The position numbers and the translations under genes are program-made. This document shows, piece by piece, positions 7,006 to 8,690 of a DNA stretch of 8,690 bases; position 1 is the first letter of the stretch; each line of letters starts with the position of its first letter. The notes under the pieces are model-generated. The model saw nothing but the letters and a program-made list of their open reading frames with translations. It did not search any database and was not told the DNA's origin. Source of the DNA: Deltaproteobacteria bacterium (GTDB lineage: Bacteria; Myxococcota; Kuafuiibacteriia; Kuafuiibacteriales; Kuafuiibacteriaceae); the NCBI GenBank assembly GCA_016713425.1, contig JADJPE010000001.1, positions 1-8,690 on the forward strand, read 5' to 3'.

Positions 7006-7375
7006 CACGCGCAACAAGACGCACAGGCTCGTCGAAGTGTTTCCGCAGAATCGCTTTTCTCTGATCGATTCCTTCGAGCAGCATCAGCAAGCGCGCGCGC
7101 TCGATCTCCACGCGACGCTTGCTCTCGCCATGCAGAGCGATCTCTTGGAATGTGCCGCGCTCGAGCCGCTTCGAAAACAGCCAGAAGCCGTTCTTGTCCC
7201 ACACCAGGATCTTCACGCGATCACGGCGCCTGTTGAAGAAGGCGAAGAGATGACCGGAGAACGGGTCGTCGCCGAAGTGATCGCGCACCAGAGCGCACAG
7301 ACCGTCGAACGCCTTCCTGCAATCGACGGGCTCGCGCGCGAGGAAGATTCGAACCGACGGCGGCAGGCTCAGCAT
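6968..7375 (-). CDS. tnpB: IS66 TnpB accessory protein (Orf2)
   Basis: A 135-residue protein starting MLSLPPSVRIF at 7375. It has the features of the IS66 Orf2 family: CRKAFDGLCALV near residue 19, DPFSGHLFAFFNRRRDRVKI around 37-56, and WDKNGFWLFSKRLERGTF around 59-76. The usual length is about 115-120, so the C-terminus is slightly long. It is needed for IS66 transposition, but its biochemical role is poorly defined. Its start overlaps the tnpA stop by 7 nt and its 3' end overlaps the tnpC start. No lesion is seen. Confidence 0.92.
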   Translation of the reverse strand: MLSLPPSVRIFLAREPVDCRKAFDGLCALVRDHFGDDPFSGHLFAFFNRRRDRVKILVWDKNGFWLFSKRLERGTFQEIALHGESKRRVEIERARLLMLLEGIDQRKAILRKHFDEPVRLVARDVGAQRTSNERR

Positions 7376-7671
7376 CGTGCGTCGAGCGTGGAGACCAAGC
7401 GCCGCAGCTCGCTCGCGTCGAAGCCCGTGGGAACCGCGATGCGGACGCCGCTGGTCAGCGTGACGTCGAAGGTCTTCGCCGAGTCGGATACGGCATCGGC
7501 GGTCGGCGTGACCTCGACGAAGCCCGGGTGTGTTTTGAACAAGATGCGGTGGTAGTACGCGAGCCGCCAGATTGGCTCGCCGCTGATCTCGCTCAGAGCT
7601 CTGAAGCTCAGCCCCTCGCGGTCGCGTCTCTTCAGCAGGGCGAGCATGCGCTCGCGGATCGTCGTCGCCAT
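7369..7671 (-). CDS. tnpA: IS66 TnpA accessory protein (Orf1)
   Basis: About 100 residues. The ATG at 7671 is chosen over a GTG at 7680 because both relic tnpA copies align from MATTIR and because GGAGG lies 8 nt upstream of the ATG. Residues 5-45 form a helix-turn-helix-like region (RMLALLKRRDREGLSFRALS, then GEPIWRLAYYHR). The C-terminal part, FDVTLTSGVRIAVPTGFDAS followed by RRLVSTL, is the usual ending of IS66 TnpA. The role is probably DNA binding at the element ends. The gene is intact. Confidence 0.88.
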   Translation of the reverse strand: MATTIRERMLALLKRRDREGLSFRALSEISGEPIWRLAYYHRILFKTHPGFVEVTPTADAVSDSAKTFDVTLTSGVRIAVPTGFDASELRRLVSTLDARC

Positions 7672-7688
7672 CGCCGGCACCTCCGGCG
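7672..7688 (-). promoter_or_regulatory. Hairpin holding the tnpA ribosome-binding site
   Basis: On the minus strand the leader reads CGCCGG-AGGTG-CCGGCG and then directly ATG. The six-base stem (7683-7688 with 7672-7677) would place AGG of the Shine-Dalgarno in or next to the loop and butt against the start codon, so folding would limit initiation. Relic copy 1 has the same stem at 3444-3460, with a base changed only in the loop. This suggests translational control of transposition; no experiment supports it here. Confidence 0.5.
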
Positions 7689-7729
7689 CGGACTCTCGAT
7701 CAACGCCTCAGCGCCGACAAGGTGCGGTT

Positions 7730-7743
7730 CGCCGGACGCGTAC
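7730..7743 (-). repeat. IS66 terminal inverted repeat, tnpA side
   Basis: Read inward on the minus strand it is GTACGCGTCCGGCG, pairing with 5360-5373. The same end sequence, more diverged, is found at 3502-3515 and 8076-8089 in the two relics, always 72 nt from the tnpA ATG. Confidence 0.85.
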
Positions 7744-7751
7744 AGGCGGGC
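7744..7751. repeat. 8-bp target duplication, right copy
   Basis: AGGCGGGC, matching GGGCGAGC at 5352-5359 in six of eight bases. The inferred original, GGGCGGGC, fits the reading frame of the interrupted tnpA (codons for Glu-Pro-Ala-Arg-Leu). Confidence 0.75.
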
Positions 7752-8017
7752 TCGCGGGCGTCGAAGCCCGGCGCGATCCCGGCGCGCACGCCGGATGTAA
7801 GCGTCACGTCGAAGCTCTTCGAAGATTCCAGGGCGGCGGTTCCGCGCGCCGGCAGGATCTCGACGACGCCCGGGTGCGTTTTGAACAGGACGCGGTGGTA
7901 GTCGGCGAGGCGCCCGATCGGCTCGCCGCTGATCTCGCTCAGATCTCTGAAGCTCAGCCCCTCGGATTCGCGTCTCTTGAGCAAGGCGAGCATGCGCACG
8001 CGGATCGTCGTCGCCAT
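7744..8017 (-). pseudogene. tnpA N-terminal piece of relic copy 2, split by IS66
   Basis: The ATG at 8017 starts MATTIRVRMLALLKRRESEG, and the frame stays open through VRAGIAPGFDAREPA. There it meets the IS66 end at 7743 and reads into foreign sequence. The missing C-terminus (RLIATLESRC) is at 5320-5359. It has no internal stops or shifts, unlike the tnpA of copy 1, so this copy was probably functional when IS66 landed in it. The ribosome-binding hairpin seen before the other tnpA genes is not preserved here. Confidence 0.85.
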
Positions 8018-8110
8018 CGTCGCGTGCGCCGGCGAGGAGGGTCAACGATCCGGTCAGGGGCGGGAAGGCGACGCTCGCGGAACACGTACTATGTTACTCA
8101 GACTGCCTTC

Positions 8111-8542
8111 CTACTGCCGATAGACTCTGAAAGAACGGCAACCACCCTGCCGCAAGTCCCCCACCAACACAAATCCCCGTTCCGTAAGGCTGCTAGCCAT
8201 TTGCTCCTGAGAGCTTTCCAACACTAAAATCTCGCTCCATTCATTCCCATGCCGAAAGTTGGCGGACACTTGGTCGAGATCTGTACTTATAGATACAGAA
8301 AACCCCTGCCCCTTCTTTCGGTACTCTGCCCATGCAGAAACGCATGGAATCGTCTGTCTGCGCACGACAACCAAACCATATTGCTGGACGATTTGATCGA
8401 AACACTCCAGCAATGCCAATTCCTGATCCCTAAACTCTGACTCCGAGCACTTGGAGGGGAATGCAATCGTTAGATTGGTTCCACCCTCCCATGCACAGGC
8501 GCACAAGGCGCCTAAGAAAATACAGATGAGTATCCTACCCAT
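8111..8542 (-). CDS. Exported, probably lipoprotein, of unknown family
   Basis: A 143-residue protein. The ATG at 8542 is preferred over an in-frame ATG at 8593 because GGAG sits 6 nt upstream and because the N-terminus then becomes a good signal peptide: MGRILICIFLGALCACAW. LCAC (Cys16) can serve as a lipobox, although Cys at the -2 position is unusual; cleavage after the ACA by signal peptidase I is the alternative. The mature part has four further cysteines (in SKCSES, LECFDQ, IPCVSA, GGCRSF), consistent with disulfides in an oxidising compartment. No family is recognised. Its start overlaps by 8 nt the stop of the upstream gene, so the two are probably co-translated. It is A+T-richer than the transposon DNA. 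A periplasmic immunity lipoprotein paired with an upstream toxin is possible but unproven. Confidence 0.7.
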   Translation of the reverse strand: MGRILICIFLGALCACAWEGGTNLTIAFPSKCSESEFRDQELALLECFDQIVQQYGLVVVRRQTIPCVSAWAEYRKKGQGFSVSISTDLDQVSANFRHGNEWSEILVLESSQEQMASSLTERGFVLVGDLRQGGCRSFRVYRQ

Positions 8543-8690
8543 CGAATTCTCCGTCGCTCCAACCCTTGAGAGCAAAGAATGGCGTTCCAACAATTACCTG
8601 CAGAGCGCCAACGCGTCCGGCATATTGGTAATCGGGCGTCGTGCTCCAGCATCGCTCCATCCATTTAGCCTCGTCTTGACCGTCGGTATC
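8535..8690 (-). CDS. C-terminal end of an unrecognised upstream gene (runs off window)
   Basis: From the last base of the window, 51 minus-strand codons are open and end with TAG at 8535-8537. The peptide contains EAKWMERCWSTTPDYQYAGR and ends FALKGWSDGEFDG. Amino-acid use looks like a folded protein (many Trp, Tyr, Phe and Gly). The TAG overlaps the ATG of the following exported-protein gene within ATGGGTAG, a tight coupling typical of operon partners. The start is outside the window and no family is recognised. If the downstream gene is an immunity protein, this would be the end of its toxin; this is inference from arrangement only. Confidence 0.6.
   Translation of the reverse strand, partial: DTDGQDEAKWMERCWSTTPDYQYAGRVGALQVIVGTPFFALKGWSDGEFDG
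8549..8552 (-). promoter_or_regulatory. Ribosome-binding site that fixes the 8542 start
   Basis: GGAG on the minus strand, six bases (AATTCG) before the ATG at 8542. It lies inside the coding sequence of the upstream gene, as expected for overlapping, coupled genes. Confidence 0.65.

Larger units (their letters stand above)
5360..7743 (-). mobile_element. IS66-family insertion sequence, 2384 bp
   Basis: Almost complete element with tnpA, tnpB and tnpC in the usual order on the minus strand, with overlapping genes (tnpA/tnpB by 7 nt, tnpB/tnpC by about 38 nt). The ends are inverted repeats beginning GTACGCGT, and an imperfect 8-bp target duplication surrounds it. It is inserted in the tnpA of the older relic copy 2, to which it is related (its tnpA and right end align with the relic). 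tnpC carries a frameshift near 6020, so the copy probably cannot move on its own unless the shift is bypassed. The diverged target duplication says the insertion is not recent. Confidence 0.9.
4447..8089 (-). mobile_element. Chimeric IS66-type relic, copy 2, interrupted by IS66
   Basis: The left part is 4447-5359 and the right part 7744-8089; the IS66 element at 5360-7743 lies inside it. The left border (GTATGGTCC) matches copy 1, and alignment is gap-free from there for over 600 bases at a constant offset of 2130. The tnpA ATG at 8017 is 72 nt from the right end, which reads GTACGTGTTCCGCG inward and ends at 8089. Without the insertion and one target copy the unit is about 1251 bp. It differs from copy 1 by an extra block of about 36 bases near 5090-5130. 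Flanks outside both copies are unrelated, so the unit itself was copied rather than a larger segment. Confidence 0.75.

Noticed and set aside
6415..7555. Long plus-strand frames (273 and 307 codons) across the IS66 genes
   Set aside because: Antisense shadows of tnpC, tnpB and tnpA, whose minus-strand products are clearly recognised.
4439..8097. Target-site duplication around relic copy 2
   Set aside because: CTACGTGC and TATGTTAC share only weak, shifted similarity; not enough to claim.
2305..8099. TTACTCA shared by the left flank of relic 1 and the right flank of relic 2, suggesting recombination between the copies
   Set aside because: Only seven bases, and displaced several bases from the borders on both sides; likely chance.
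1..8690. CRISPR array, tRNA or rRNA genes
   Set aside because: No regularly spaced short repeats, no cloverleaf-type sequence and no conserved rRNA words were seen.

Overview
The window is GC-rich bacterial DNA that has been broken up by mobile elements. No ribosomal, tRNA or core metabolic gene is visible, so the organism cannot be named. The base composition and the transposase families (IS66, an integrase-core family, IS4-like) would fit a large-genome high-GC Gram-negative such as a myxobacterium or relative, but that is inference. The few non-transposon genes are visibly richer in A+T than their surroundings, and all lie on the minus strand.

Layout. Positions 1-72 form a near-perfect long hairpin. 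Positions 73-1549 are GC-rich and hold no convincing gene, only stem-loops and a G-rich tract. A plus-strand tail of an IS4-type transposase lies at 1550-1684. An unrecognised membrane-anchored protein gene follows (1725-2225, minus), overlapping by 4 nt the stop of a short upstream reading frame. A 1.2 kb mobile-element relic occupies 2317-3515. Positions 3538-4074 contain two broken 5' ends of a further insertion sequence. A frameshifted Imm53-family immunity gene sits at 4077-4420. A second copy of the 1.2 kb relic starts at 4447 and ends at 8089, split by an almost complete IS66-family element (5360-7743; tnpA, tnpB and a frameshifted tnpC). Last come an exported, probably lipoprotein, gene (8111-8542) and the C-terminal end of a translationally overlapping upstream gene that runs off the window.

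Main points. (1) The IS66 ends can be placed exactly: matching terminal repeats beginning GTACGCGT and an 8-bp target duplication whose two copies each differ by one base from the inferred original. The target was the tnpA of an older IS66-type relic, so the transposons are nested. (2) The 1.2 kb relic is a chimera present twice with the same ends: an IS66 right end with tnpA and the first codons of tnpB, joined to the 3' part of an integrase-core (rve/DDE) transposase gene. In both relics and in the full IS66, the tnpA ATG lies exactly 72 nt from the element's right end. Both integrase copies share an amber codon at the same place. (3) All three cargo genes sit just downstream of, and overlap, the end of another reading frame. 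One is a recognisable immunity gene and the other two encode exported, cysteine-containing small proteins. This looks like a decayed series of toxin-immunity loci in which transposon relics cut away the upstream genes; only the Imm53 call rests on family recognition, and the rest is inference.
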